This document shows, in pieces, positions 8,190-16,409 of a stretch of 64,000 nucleotides of DNA; the stretch's first letter is position 1; every line of letters begins with the position of its first letter. The stretch lies in NCBI RefSeq assembly GCF_007183175.1, contig NZ_AP019807.1, forward strand, positions 2,400,001 through 2,464,000. The letters run 5' to 3'. The translations under genes were made by a program, and so were the position numbers. The notes under the pieces are model-generated. The model was not told where the DNA came from, searched no databases, and saw nothing but the letters and a program-made list of their open reading frames with translations. This DNA is from Microbulbifer sp. GL-2 (GTDB lineage Bacteria > Pseudomonadota > Gammaproteobacteria > Pseudomonadales > Cellvibrionaceae).

Positions 8190-11018
8190 ATGGCACGCTT
8201 TGATATTAAACGAGTGGCAGACTTCGCCCTTGATCGGGCTGATGAAGTATTGGCGCACTGGGCTCCAGATGGCTCATACCAGGGAGCTGAATATATTGCT
8301 CTTAACCCAACTCGATCTGATAGCAGCAAAGGGTCCTTCTCAGTAAATCGCAATACCGGTGCATGGGCGGATTTTGCAGCTGATGAAAAAGGTGGGGACC
8401 TCGTATCGTTGGTTGCCTATCTTGAGGGGGTAAACAATGGAGAGGCAGCACAAAGGCTTGCTGCTTTTCTGGGGCTCTCTGAAGGGGAGTCTATACCGCC
8501 TAGCTCAACCTATAAGTCGAAAACCAAAAAGCCAGCCGGTAACTCCTGGGAAGCCGTATTGCCGGTACCTTTAGAAGCAGAGCATTCTTGCCCAACAACC
8601 CATCCCCATAACGGTAAACCCTCTAAAGTTTGGGAGTACCGTGGGCAGTGCGGCTCACTGCTAATGAAGGTGATGCGTTTTGACATTCAGAAAGGCGATG
8701 CAAGATCAAAAGACTATCGCCCCTTAACCTATTGCCGGGATTCAAATGGACGCAACTCTTGGAGATGGAAGCAGCCGGTAAAAAAGCGGCCACTCTATAA
8801 GCTGGATCTATTGGTAAAGCGCTCTAAAGCTCCGGTATTGCTAACCGAAGGTGAAAAGGCTGCGGATGCAGCTGCTAGCCTGCTGCCGGGTTATGTTTCC
8901 ATGACCTGGCCCGGTGGCAGTAAAGCGCTGGGCAAAGCAGATTTTAAGCCCCTACATGGAAGGGAAGTACTTCTCTGGCCCGATAATGATGCAGCAGGCA
9001 AAGACTGTATGCTTAAGCTGGCCGCGATCCTACACACTATGGAGTGTAAGGTTTCTACAGTGTGTTTAGAGTCCTTAGGACCTAAGTGGCCAGCAAAAGG
9101 CGATGCGGCTGATGTGGAAGCTGTCGGTATTACAAGAGAGCAGCTTACAGCCTTAATTACAGAGGGAAAGTTTTTAACGTCCTATCAACCCGTGGCAACA
9201 GAACATCCAGCCCAAAATAAGGGAGGAAGTAATAAAGGGGCCGAGTCTGGGCAATTTGTAGTAAATGATCGTGGGGTTTTCTTCCCTGTTCAGGGGGCAG
9301 ATGATGAGCCTTCACTAATGAGAATCTGTGATCGCCTGGATGTGCTTGCTTTAACTCGTGACTCCCAAGGAAGAAACTGGGGTACGTTGGTTCGCTTCCT
9401 TGACCCTGATGGCATTGTTAAAGAGTGGAATATACCCAGTGAGTACCTAGCGACCGAGGGCGGTGCAGAAGTGCTTAAGCAGCTATATAGCATGGGACTC
9501 CGCGCTGAAGCTGGGCAGCAGCCAAGGCGTAGAATTATTCAATATCTGCAAACGACAAAAAGCCCTAATCGCTATGTTTTAGTGAACAAACTGGGCTGGC
9601 ATGGCAATGCATACCTACTACCGAATGAAACCCTGGGAACCCCTGTAGAGCCACTGTATTTTTACTCCACAAGCCCAGATCTCAACAAGATAAAGTTAAG
9701 TGGTGAGCTTCAGCAATGGCGTGAGCATGTAGCGAGCTATTGTAAGAACAATACCCGATTGTTATTTTCGGTTTCAGCGGCATTTGCCGGGCCCCTACTA
9801 AATCTCATTGGTATGGAAACGACCGGCTTTCACTTCTTTGGTGATAGCTCCCAAGGCAAAACGACCCTGCTAAAAGTAGCTGCTTCAGTGTATGGCGGTC
9901 CTGATTTTGTTCGTACCTGGCGCAGTACGGATAACGCACTAGAGAGTATTGCTGCCTCCCACTCTGACGGCCTTTTAATCCTTGATGAGATCAGCCAATG
10001 CGATCCCCGTATTGTGGGGGATATTGCCTATATGCTGGGAAATGGCACTGGCAAGGCAAGGGCTAATGATCGCGGAGGCGTACGCGGGAATGCATTTGAA
10101 TGGAGGCTTGTCTTCCTATCTACAGGAGAGCGTACGCTTGATCAACAGATGGCTGAAGTGGGCAAGAAAGCAAAAGCTGGGCAAGAGGTTCGGCTACTGG
10201 CTATTCCCTCGGATACAGGGAGCGGAGCCGGTATCTTTGATGAACTGCATGGGTTTGCTGGTGGTGCTGCGTTATCGCGTTATATGGTTGAGAAAGCTTC
10301 CTTGTTCCATGGAGTACCCCTTTATACGTTTATCAGAGAGCTTTGCGCTAGCAACTTGGAAAAGCTGGCAAGCCAGATTCGCCGAGAGCTTGTGAACTTT
10401 GCCGCAGAGCTGTCTGATGATGTAAGTGGTCAAGTACGCAGAGCAGCAGACAAGTTTGCTCTTGTTGGCTTTGCCGGAGAGCTGGCTTCCACTGCGGGAA
10501 TTACAGGCTGGACTAAAGGTATGGCTATGGAAGCGGCCAAATCCTGTTTTAGTGCTTGGGTATCGGCCCGTGGCGGTGTTGGAAACCTGGAGGACCGGCA
10601 GACCTTGTCAGCACTGAGATTATTTTTTGATCTCTACGGAGAGTCCCACTTTACCCGCTGGGATCGAGAGGACTTTACCGCTGATGATCACACTGTTCGC
10701 ACCCTGAAGCGCTGCGGCTACCGGAAAACGCTACAAGACAGTAATGCCCTTGAGGGGCAGGCTTGCTCTGAAACTGTTTACTACGTTTACCCGGCCACTT
10801 TCAAAGCTGAGGTTTGCAAGGGGCTTAGTGATCGCAAGGCGAAGCAACTACTGGCCGCCTGTGGTGCTTTGGAGCGTGATGGCAACGGGAAATTCTCGAT
10901 ACCAACGCGTTTGCCAAACAGTGGGCGTAACCCTGAGCGGGTGTTGATCATTCGACCTCACTTGATTCCTGTTGAAGATGATGGAGAAAAGGGACTACTT
11001 ACGAAAAAGGCCGCGTAG
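8190..11018 (+). CDS. TOPRIM-like/DUF927-type replication helicase
   Basis: This 942-residue protein probably primes and unwinds the element's own origin. The N-terminal 110 residues resemble a primase N-domain (FSVNRNTGAWADFAADEKGGD) but lack zinc-binding cysteines. A TOPRIM-like segment follows (LLTEGEKAADAAASL, then LLWPDNDAAGKD at about residues 265-276). The DUF927-type ATPase comes next: Walker A GDSSQGKTT at about residue 550 and Walker B LLILDEI at about 595. The C-terminal 250 residues look like a winged-helix or DNA-binding tail. Iterons lie just upstream. It is analogous to the P4 alpha protein in domain logic, not necessarily homologous throughout. Confidence 0.88.
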   Translation: MARFDIKRVADFALDRADEVLAHWAPDGSYQGAEYIALNPTRSDSSKGSFSVNRNTGAWADFAADEKGGDLVSLVAYLEGVNNGEAAQRLAAFLGLSEGESIPPSSTYKSKTKKPAGNSWEAVLPVPLEAEHSCPTTHPHNGKPSKVWEYRGQCGSLLMKVMRFDIQKGDARSKDYRPLTYCRDSNGRNSWRWKQPVKKRPLYKLDLLVKRSKAPVLLTEGEKAADAAASLLPGYVSMTWPGGSKALGKADFKPLHGREVLLWPDNDAAGKDCMLKLAAILHTMECKVSTVCLESLGPKWPAKGDAADVEAVGITREQLTALITEGKFLTSYQPVATEHPAQNKGGSNKGAESGQFVVNDRGVFFPVQGADDEPSLMRICDRLDVLALTRDSQGRNWGTLVRFLDPDGIVKEWNIPSEYLATEGGAEVLKQLYSMGLRAEAGQQPRRRIIQYLQTTKSPNRYVLVNKLGWHGNAYLLPNETLGTPVEPLYFYSTSPDLNKIKLSGELQQWREHVASYCKNNTRLLFSVSAAFAGPLLNLIGMETTGFHFFGDSSQGKTTLLKVAASVYGGPDFVRTWRSTDNALESIAASHSDGLLILDEISQCDPRIVGDIAYMLGNGTGKARANDRGGVRGNAFEWRLVFLSTGERTLDQQMAEVGKKAKAGQEVRLLAIPSDTGSGAGIFDELHGFAGGAALSRYMVEKASLFHGVPLYTFIRELCASNLEKLASQIRRELVNFAAELSDDVSGQVRRAADKFALVGFAGELASTAGITGWTKGMAMEAAKSCFSAWVSARGGVGNLEDRQTLSALRLFFDLYGESHFTRWDREDFTADDHTVRTLKRCGYRKTLQDSNALEGQACSETVYYVYPATFKAEVCKGLSDRKAKQLLAACGALERDGNGKFSIPTRLPNSGRNPERVLIIRPHLIPVEDDGEKGLLTKKAA

Positions 11019-11340
11019 CCCATACCGTTTACAGGTGTTGTAAACGGTGTGCAGCCGTTTACACTCTCAAAATAAGTAACTGCCTATTTGGTAAACAATT
11101 AGCTTGTAGGGGATAAACCCAAAGCTTGCCGGTGGCTTTAGTTGGCCAATTTCAAAGTGCACTCTATTTGCAGCTTTGCGGACCAGACTATGTGTAATCG
11201 TGTACTATCCATCCAGATATTCAAGCTTTACACAAAGCCTGCCCCAGTAGACGATGCCTCTTCGGTATTAAATTAATTTGGCATTTAAAGGTTTTAGAAT
11301 CAAACACCAACATTTTACTATTCTATCTTTTCAATTAGGA
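11019..11340. other. Non-coding gap between helicase and intI, with CCGTTTAC repeats
   Basis: CCGTTTAC (11025-11032), its complement GTAAACGG (11040-11047) and a second CCGTTTAC (11054-11061) lie just after the helicase stop. They could form a hairpin or act as protein sites. The rest to 11340 shows no gene. This gap holds the junction where the integron joins the element backbone, but I see no target-site duplication. Confidence 0.5.
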
Positions 11341-12327
11341 TTACAAACGGTCTGTGGGGCTCAATACACCTTTGCCGCCCCGATTCACAACATGAGTGTA
11401 AATCTCCGTAGTGGATATATCCGCATGCCCTAGTAGCTCCTGAATTGTCCTAAGATCGTAGCCAACTTCTAATAGGTGAGTGGCGAAACTGTGCCGGAAT
11501 GCATGTGCTCTGGGCGGCTTGTTGATGCCAGATTCCTGCACAGCACGCCGTAACTGCTTTGCAAGTGCCGAAGGATGAAGATGATGCCGTCTTATCACGC
11601 CGCTACGGGGGCAAGGGCCAACGCGCGAAGCTGGAAACAAGAATTGCCAAGCTGTGGTACGGGCAGCAGAGGGGTACTTCCGCTCTAATGCATCCGGCAT
11701 ATAGACATCCCCATAGCCATTTGCGATATCCCATGCATGAGTCATTTCGACCTGTTGAATTTGAGTGCGCAGGTCAGGTATCAGGCCTTGTGGAAGTATT
11801 GTGGTTCGGTCTTTATTACCTTTGCCTCCCCGTACGAACACATTGTTACTGCCAAAATCGATGTCCTTAACTCTCAATGATAAGAGTTCGGCACATCTGA
11901 GCCCTGTGCCGTACATTAGTTTAACTTGAAGGCAGTAGACACCTTTCAGCTTTGAGATAATGGCTCTAATCTCTTCCCGACTGTAAACAATTGGAAGGCG
12001 ACGATGTTGCTTTGCAGGCGAAAAGCCAATGTTGGAAGTATCAACCCCCAAAAAACGTTTATAAAGATATACCAGTGCATTTAGCGCGATCCGCTGGGTG
12101 TTAACTGAACAATGCCGTTTTACCGACAGGTGGTTTAGGAACGCCTCGACCTCGGCAATACCGATTTCCCGAGGGTGTCGTAGTTTATGAAAGTGAATAA
12201 AGCGTTTTATCCAGTGAACGTAAGTCTGTTCAGTCCGATAGGCTAGACCTGCCTCACGAATATGAAGTCGAATGCTGGGGATGAATTTGGTTGAATGCCT
12301 GGGAAGCCTGTGACGAATATCATCCAT
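11341..12327 (-). CDS. intI: Integron integrase IntI
   Basis: This tyrosine recombinase inserts and excises gene cassettes at attI and attC. The 328-residue protein has the catalytic set Arg144 (GTGLRCAELL), Lys169/172 region (GGKGNKDR), His275-x-x-Arg278 (HAFRHSFATHL), His301 (LLGHADIS) and Tyr310. The IntI-specific insertion lies at about residues 205-255 (YMPDALERKYPSA, LFPASRVG, HHLHPSAL) and separates integron integrases from XerC/D. ATG 12327 is preferred over 12387 because GAGGGT sits seven bases before it and a LexA box occupies the sequence just upstream. The gene diverges from the cassette array, the standard layout, and appears intact. Confidence 0.97.
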   Translation of the reverse strand: MDDIRHRLPRHSTKFIPSIRLHIREAGLAYRTEQTYVHWIKRFIHFHKLRHPREIGIAEVEAFLNHLSVKRHCSVNTQRIALNALVYLYKRFLGVDTSNIGFSPAKQHRRLPIVYSREEIRAIISKLKGVYCLQVKLMYGTGLRCAELLSLRVKDIDFGSNNVFVRGGKGNKDRTTILPQGLIPDLRTQIQQVEMTHAWDIANGYGDVYMPDALERKYPSAARTTAWQFLFPASRVGPCPRSGVIRRHHLHPSALAKQLRRAVQESGINKPPRAHAFRHSFATHLLEVGYDLRTIQELLGHADISTTEIYTHVVNRGGKGVLSPTDRL

Positions 12328-12341
12328 GATCGTACCCTCAC

Positions 12342-12361
12342 AACTGTATATAAACACAGTT
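12342..12361 (-). promoter_or_regulatory. LexA box in the intI promoter
   Basis: CTGTATATAAACACAG is flanked by AA and TT and has the exact CTG-N10-CAG core (12344-12359). It ends 14 bases upstream of the intI start codon. SOS control of integron integrases through LexA at this position is established for class 1 integrons and Vibrio. Confidence 0.85.
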
Positions 12362-12528
12362 ATGGGTGCAATAATCACAGGTGTCAAGCCCCGAATTATA
12401 GAGCCATGGCTGACATCCGCAGAAAGGTTCCCCCTAACTTATTGATTTAATTGCGGGTAAAATGTGTTCAAGAGCAGGAGGTGTTACCAGGCGACTTGAG
12501 CCGATGGCTTACTATCTCTGGTTATTAT

Positions 12529-12557
12529 TTGATCGTAAATTTATAACCTACTGTAAA
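12529..12557 (+). promoter_or_regulatory. Candidate cassette promoter (Pc)
   Basis: TTGATC (12529-12534), a 17-base spacer, then TGTAAA (12552-12557) read toward the array, about 85 bases before the attI crossover. Each hexamer matches consensus at four of six positions. Other AT-rich choices exist nearby, so this is only a candidate. Confidence 0.35.
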
Positions 12558-12641
12558 TAAAGGCTTTTTTACATAGCTTGAAGGGTCTACTTCAGAAATA
12601 GTGGCCAAATCGATAGTGAGCCACTGGCTCTTTAATAAACT

Positions 12642-12648
12642 GTTAGGC
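12642..12648 (+). other. attI crossover site
   Basis: GTTAGGC is a perfect GTTRRRY core located between intI and the first cassette. Recombination should occur between G12642 and T12643. The IntI-binding region upstream was not resolved by eye. Confidence 0.8.
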
Positions 12649-12665
12649 AAGAATGAGATCGAGCT

Positions 12666-13502
12666 ATGGAAGGTAATAAAGAAATAGAAATTGGCAGGAC
12701 CGAAGAATTCATATCTTACGACCTCGCTATTTTAAAAGATCAAGGTAAGTGGAAGAAATACTGTCGAGTTGTCGCTAATGCTATGTCTGCAATACCTTGG
12801 ATAGGACAAGTTCTATCGACCGGAGCTTCGGTTCATGGGGAACGTGAACAAGGAAAAGTAAACGAATTACACGAAGAGTGGTTGAAAGTTCACAAGGCGA
12901 AAGTTGAGCTTCTTATGTTGGCGCTTGACGAAATGGCTAGTCGCTTAGATTCCGTTCATGAAGACTATGAAGAAAGAATACAATCTGACGAATACCTCGG
13001 CTTGGTTCGGCGTGCATTTCGATCTTGGGATGCGTCAGAAACAGAAGAAAAGAGAGCTTATGTAGTAAACCTGATTTCGAATGCTGCTGCATCACACCTT
13101 TGTCCTGATGATCAAGTTAGGCTTTTTAATGATTGGTTAGATTTGTACCATGAAATTCATTTCAAAGTTATCAGAGCAATCTATCAAAGCCCTGGAATCA
13201 CCAGATTTGGAATATGGCAAACTGTTAGTCACGAAATGCCCAGAGAAGATAGTGCTGAAGCTGATCTATTTAAACTGCTTATAAGAGATCTGAGCACTGG
13301 TGGCGTTATAAGACAGTCTCGGCAAACTACACATGACGGTCAATTTCAAAAACAAAGCACTAAAGGGAAAAAGCGCACAGCGGGTAGCGGAACAATGGAA
13401 TCTGCATTTGAAAATACTAAGCCTTACGAGTTGACGCAATTAGGTGAGCAATTTGTTCACTACACAATGAATCAAGTAGTAAAGAGAATAGGCAATGCCT
13501 AA
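12666..13502 (+). CDS. Cassette 1: unknown 278-aa protein, possibly membrane-active
   Basis: This is the first cassette gene, nearest attI and so the most recently acquired and probably best expressed. The N-terminal third includes a short hydrophobic/amphipathic segment (MSAIPWIGQVLSTGASV, about residues 39-55). A long helical region follows, and then a winged-helix-like stretch (FKVIRAIYQSPGITRFGIWQTV) and a basic tail. A membrane-inserting helix plus a C-terminal winged helix is a layout I associate with abortive-infection-type proteins, but I cannot name a family. The stop codon lies inside the attC. Confidence 0.8.
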   Translation: MEGNKEIEIGRTEEFISYDLAILKDQGKWKKYCRVVANAMSAIPWIGQVLSTGASVHGEREQGKVNELHEEWLKVHKAKVELLMLALDEMASRLDSVHEDYEERIQSDEYLGLVRRAFRSWDASETEEKRAYVVNLISNAAASHLCPDDQVRLFNDWLDLYHEIHFKVIRAIYQSPGITRFGIWQTVSHEMPREDSAEADLFKLLIRDLSTGGVIRQSRQTTHDGQFQKQSTKGKKRTAGSGTMESAFENTKPYELTQLGEQFVHYTMNQVVKRIGNA

Positions 13503-13553
13503 CAAAGCAAAGCAGCGGATTCGCTTCGCTCTCCGCTGTTTGCGGCGTTATGT
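13497..13553 (+). repeat. attC site of cassette 1
   Basis: GCCTAAC (perfect RYYYAAC) at 13497 and GTTATGT at 13547-13553 bound 57 bases, with internal AGCGGA/TCCGCT arms around the loop TTCGCTTCGC. Confidence 0.9.
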
Positions 13554-13574
13554 GTAAAAGTAAGCGGAGAGATT

Positions 13575-13814
13575 ATGAAAGCTGTGCTTATCGGGCTACT
13601 GAAAGTTATCGCTTTTTGCTTGGCATGGTTTCTTGTGGTCTTAATCTTGTCCACTTTGTACGTAGGCATTGGGCAGTGTGTTACAGATGAATGTGGCCCG
13701 CCACCGTCCTGGTGGGAAAACTACCTCTTTGTGGTTATCTCTATTGGGCCGCCGACTATCTATGCCTTATACGCTTTTAAGCGGCTAAGGGGGCAGTATG
13801 AAACAAACACATAA
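13575..13814 (+). CDS. Cassette 2: small two-helix membrane protein
   Basis: The 79-residue protein has two strongly hydrophobic segments (about residues 3-30 and 48-68). They are separated by a short loop with Cys-x4-Cys (CVTDECGPPP), followed by a charged C-terminus. It resembles the many small membrane proteins of unknown function carried in chromosomal integrons. AGCGGAGAG a few bases before the ATG serves as ribosome binding site. Confidence 0.75.
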   Translation: MKAVLIGLLKVIAFCLAWFLVVLILSTLYVGIGQCVTDECGPPPSWWENYLFVVISIGPPTIYALYAFKRLRGQYETNT

Positions 13815-13898
13815 CAAGCAGCGGCACAATCGCCCGCAAAAGACGCGGGCTGGACTCACTACGCTGCGCTCCGTTCGCCTGTGCGCTGGGCGTTAGAG
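13809..13898 (+). repeat. attC site of cassette 2
   Basis: ACATAAC at 13809 and GTTAGAG at 13892-13898 enclose about 90 bases with AGCGGCACA near the left and TGTGCGCTG near the right arm, and an internal CCCGC/GCGGG pair. Confidence 0.9.
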
Positions 13899-13903
13899 AA
13901 CCA

Positions 13904-14287
13904 ATGAATAACGAACACAGGGCGCGGGATTGGATTAACTTTATTTTAGAGAGGTGTCAATTCCCTGATGCACAAGCGCTAAAAAATCACCTGGATAAAG
14001 CCGTATTTTCTGAGTTCTGTCAATGCGGTTGTAATAGCTTCAAGGTCCTGGTCCCGACTTTTACCAAAGCAATTGCAGTTCCAGGTAAGTATGGTGTAAT
14101 TTTTGAAGCAAACTTTAATCTTGCAGAAGCCGGTAAAACGTTAGAGGTCCTAATATTCTCAGGGAAATCAGGAATGGTTGAATACATAGAGATAGACTGT
14201 TGTGGTAACAGCTTGCCTGTTCCAGAAGTAGTTGAGGTTGTTGGGGAACCGTTTCATGTCAGTGCCGGTAGTGCGCTCGTTCTCTAA
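13904..14287 (+). CDS. Cassette 3: unknown 127-aa protein
   Basis: The protein is soluble and mixed alpha/beta. It has a cysteine cluster CQCGCNSF at about residues 38-45 that could bind a metal, and a second Cys pair (DCCG) at about residue 100. The start lies only 11 bases after the cassette junction, as is common in integron cassettes. The stop codon overlaps the attC. I do not recognise the family. Confidence 0.75.
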   Translation: MNNEHRARDWINFILERCQFPDAQALKNHLDKAVFSEFCQCGCNSFKVLVPTFTKAIAVPGKYGVIFEANFNLAEAGKTLEVLIFSGKSGMVEYIEIDCCGNSLPVPEVVEVVGEPFHVSAGSALVL

Positions 14288-14362
14288 CAAAAGCCGGCAC
14301 AAGCGCGCACTTCGTGCGCTGGACTCGCAACAAGTTGCTCGCCTGTGCGGCGGGCGTTATAC
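14282..14362 (+). repeat. attC site of cassette 3
   Basis: CTCTAAC at 14282 (one mismatch to RYYYAAC) and GTTATAC at 14356-14362 bound about 81 bases. Arms include GCCGGCACAAGCG and CGCCTGTGCGGCG. An internal hairpin GCGCAC-TTC-GTGCGC is present. Confidence 0.88.
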
Positions 14363-14393
14363 CTTTAGTGCCAATAGTATAGATAGAGTGATA

Positions 14394-14876
14394 ATGCGAG
14401 AAACTGAAGAGTTTTATTTTTTCTGGAAACATCAATTTGGTCAGTGGACCTTACGCGATATGATTGATCCGGATGGTATTGTTTACAATTGTTGTGAGCA
14501 GTACATGATGTACAAGAAGGCGCTACTATTTGGTGATAAATATACTGCAAAGAATATCATGGAAGAATCAGAGCCTTCGATTCAACAAAAGCTAGGGAGA
14601 GAAGTTAGTGGCTACAACTCAGAATTATGGAATATGCATAAATTTGGTATTGTTTGGTATGGGAATTATTTAAAGTTCACTCAGCACGCTGATTTGGGTG
14701 AAAGATTAATCGAAACAGGCCAAAAAACAATTGCTGAAGCATCTCCCTATGACCTAGTTTGGGGGGTTGGGTATGCAGCAGACACTAAAGAAATACTTAA
14801 TCCTAATATGTGGCGCGGGAAAAACTTATTGGGCCAAGTCTTAATGTCTGTAAGGTCTGCTATTTCAAAAAATTGA
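14394..14876 (+). CDS. Cassette 4: NADAR-family protein (YbiA-like N-glycosidase)
   Basis: The 160-residue protein matches the NADAR (DUF1768) fold along its whole length: FYFFWKHQFGQW at the start, CEQYMMYKKALLFGD, KFTQHADLGERLIETG, EASPYDLVWGVG and a WRGKNLLGQVLMSVR end. NADAR enzymes cleave N-glycosidic bonds in riboflavin intermediates (YbiA) or reverse ADP-ribosylation. Some act in toxin-antitoxin and antiphage systems. The start at 14394 is the first ATG after the cassette junction; the longer frame from 14232 runs through the attC and is artificial. Its substrate here is unknown. Confidence 0.9.
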   Translation: MRETEEFYFFWKHQFGQWTLRDMIDPDGIVYNCCEQYMMYKKALLFGDKYTAKNIMEESEPSIQQKLGREVSGYNSELWNMHKFGIVWYGNYLKFTQHADLGERLIETGQKTIAEASPYDLVWGVGYAADTKEILNPNMWRGKNLLGQVLMSVRSAISKN

Positions 14877-14882
14877 ACACAA

Positions 14883-14975
14883 GTATAACAAACCGTTGAA
14901 GCGGACATTTGCAAGCGTGGTTCGCTCTCGCTCACTTTACCATGCTTGCAATTGCCGCTTAACGGAGCGTTAACT
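14883..14975 (+). repeat. attC site of cassette 4
   Basis: GTATAAC at 14883 and GTTAACT at 14969-14975 enclose 93 bases with inner arms GTTGAAGCGGACA... and ...TTGCCGCTTAACG and a GCAAGC/GCTTGC stem. Confidence 0.9.
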
Positions 14976-14979
14976 GCAT

Positions 14980-15285
14980 ATGGATCTGACCTACTACAAG
15001 AGAGTCTGGGAAGAAACGAGGGGTGATGAATACAGCTCCTGGGGAACTTCGGTTTGGTACTTTGCCATTTGCAAGCGCTCTGGAATTACACGCGAGCAGA
15101 TAGAGGTTTATGAAAATGGCAATGCGTGTTTCTATGATGAAGATACCAACTTACATGATCAATATGGTGGCCTATCAGAGATACCCTTTGATTTAAACGA
15201 GTGGAAGGCATACGAAATCTCACAACTTGATTATGAACACCTCAAAAGAACCACTACATTCATTAATAGCAAGCAAGGCAGTTAA
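14980..15285 (+). CDS. Cassette 5: unknown 101-aa acidic protein
   Basis: It is a small soluble protein rich in Tyr, Trp and acidic residues, with an N-terminal helix (YYKRVWEETRGDE) and alternating beta-like segments. No motif is recognised. It starts ten bases after the cassette junction. Confidence 0.72.
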   Translation: MDLTYYKRVWEETRGDEYSSWGTSVWYFAICKRSGITREQIEVYENGNACFYDEDTNLHDQYGGLSEIPFDLNEWKAYEISQLDYEHLKRTTTFINSKQGS

Positions 15286-15369
15286 CAAGCCGCAGCAATC
15301 GCTCCCGCTGGTCGCTGGGACAGCCAAAACGCTGCGCTTATTTGTCCGCCGCTGTGCGGGGCGTTAAGC
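15280..15369 (+). repeat. attC site of cassette 5
   Basis: AGTTAAC at 15280 and a perfect GTTAAGC at 15363-15369 bound 90 bases. Arms are AAGCCGCAGC and GCCGCTGTGCGG. Confidence 0.88.
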
Positions 15370-15373
15370 ATCT

Positions 15374-15775
15374 ATGAAGCTGAGTCGTCCAATCAGAATA
15401 ATTCTCGGAGTTCTAATACTTCCTCCATTGCTATTGGGTATTTTGCTTGTCATAGCTTTAGTATGGCCAACTGACCCACTACCTATTGAAGAAGTATTTT
15501 TAGGTGTTTGTGGCGATGAGTTTAAATCAGAGTATGTTGTTGGAGATAGGCCTCACTCTTATTCAATAGCACCACAAGGAGCCTGGTACGACGAAACTAG
15601 TGAGATTAAAGTTTCTCCGGAGGCTGCCACGAAAATATACAATAAGCTAAGCGACAATAATGAGTTTACATATAAAGATGGCTATTTTGAAAAATTTGTC
15701 GTTGGCAAGATTCTGGCTAACTGTAAAATCAATACAGAATCTGGCCAAATACAATACACATATGTTTTGTGGTAG
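15374..15775 (+). CDS. Cassette 6: membrane-anchored unknown protein
   Basis: The 133-residue protein has one N-terminal transmembrane helix (about residues 8-30, positive-inside) and a presumably periplasmic domain of about 100 residues. That domain contains two cysteines (GVCGDE and ANCKIN) that could form a disulfide. I do not recognise the fold. Confidence 0.75.
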   Translation: MKLSRPIRIILGVLILPPLLLGILLVIALVWPTDPLPIEEVFLGVCGDEFKSEYVVGDRPHSYSIAPQGAWYDETSEIKVSPEAATKIYNKLSDNNEFTYKDGYFEKFVVGKILANCKINTESGQIQYTYVLW

Positions 15776-15782
15776 CGCCCAT

Positions 15783-15875
15783 GCTTAACAAGTTGCTGAA
15801 GTACACTCCGGGCCTGTGGCCCTCCGCGGGACAGCCTACGCGTTGCTTCGGCTGCCCCTTAGCAAGGCGTTAGGC
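15783..15875 (+). repeat. attC site of cassette 6
   Basis: GCTTAAC at 15783 and GTTAGGC at 15869-15875 are both perfect core matches. The site spans 93 bases with TTGCTGAAG-type left and CTTAGCAA-type right arms. Confidence 0.92.
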
Positions 15876-15881
15876 ATCCAT

Positions 15882-16298
15882 ATGGAACCAGTTCAAATAT
15901 TTTACGCAGCCATTTATTTTCTCCTATTGGGTGTGCCATTTGTTGTTGCTTACTGGGTAAGAAAACGAGCGGTTTCGTTGCGAAGCTTTTCCCTCGTGGT
16001 TGTCGTATCGGCCGCCATTATGAGCGGTGTTGTTATTGTTCAATGGTTAGGGTATGACATATACCTTGGCTACAGGGTTGCTTCTTTAGATCGAGATGGG
16101 GATGGTTTTTGGACTGCTGAGGAAACGGCTACTTGGTCGGCTTCCGATCAAAAATATATGGACGCTTATATCGGCGATGGTGGGCGTAACGTCTTTGCTG
16201 CAATTATATTCCCGATACTGTCTGTTATTTATTCGCTCCTTGCTTCTTTACTTTATTTCTACATCGCATGGTTTATATCTAGGCGTAAAAATGCCTAA
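15882..16298 (+). CDS. Cassette 7: membrane protein with an EF-hand loop
   Basis: The 138-residue protein has four hydrophobic segments (about 5-24, 33-55, 58-66 and 105-133). Between them is a 12-residue stretch, DRDGDGFWTAEE (about residues 71-82), which fits the canonical calcium EF-hand loop with acidic residues at positions 1, 3, 5 and 12. ATG 15882 is the first start after the cassette junction. The longer frame from 15816 lies within the attC. A membrane-embedded calcium-responsive function is inference. Confidence 0.78.
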   Translation: MEPVQIFYAAIYFLLLGVPFVVAYWVRKRAVSLRSFSLVVVVSAAIMSGVVIVQWLGYDIYLGYRVASLDRDGDGFWTAEETATWSASDQKYMDAYIGDGGRNVFAAIIFPILSVIYSLLASLLYFYIAWFISRRKNA

Positions 16299-16396
16299 CA
16301 AACTAATCAACAAGGACCTACACTGCGTTGCTCGTTTTGTGCTTAAATAGCACAAAACAACCAACTCCGTTTCGGCCCGTTATTAGGGCGTTATAT
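16293..16396 (+). repeat. attC site of cassette 7
   Basis: GCCTAAC at 16293 and GTTATAT at 16390-16396 enclose 104 bases; the centre holds the hairpin TTTTGTGC-TTAAATA-GCACAAAA. Confidence 0.88.
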
Positions 16397-16409
16397 GCCT
16401 GGAGATCGA

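Noticed and set aside
11559..11870. Plus-strand ORF inside intI
   Set aside because: It is the antisense shadow of a well-supported integrase gene.
14232..14393. Longer NADAR reading frame from 14232
   Set aside because: It reads through the attC of the previous cassette; the real start must lie after the junction at 14356.
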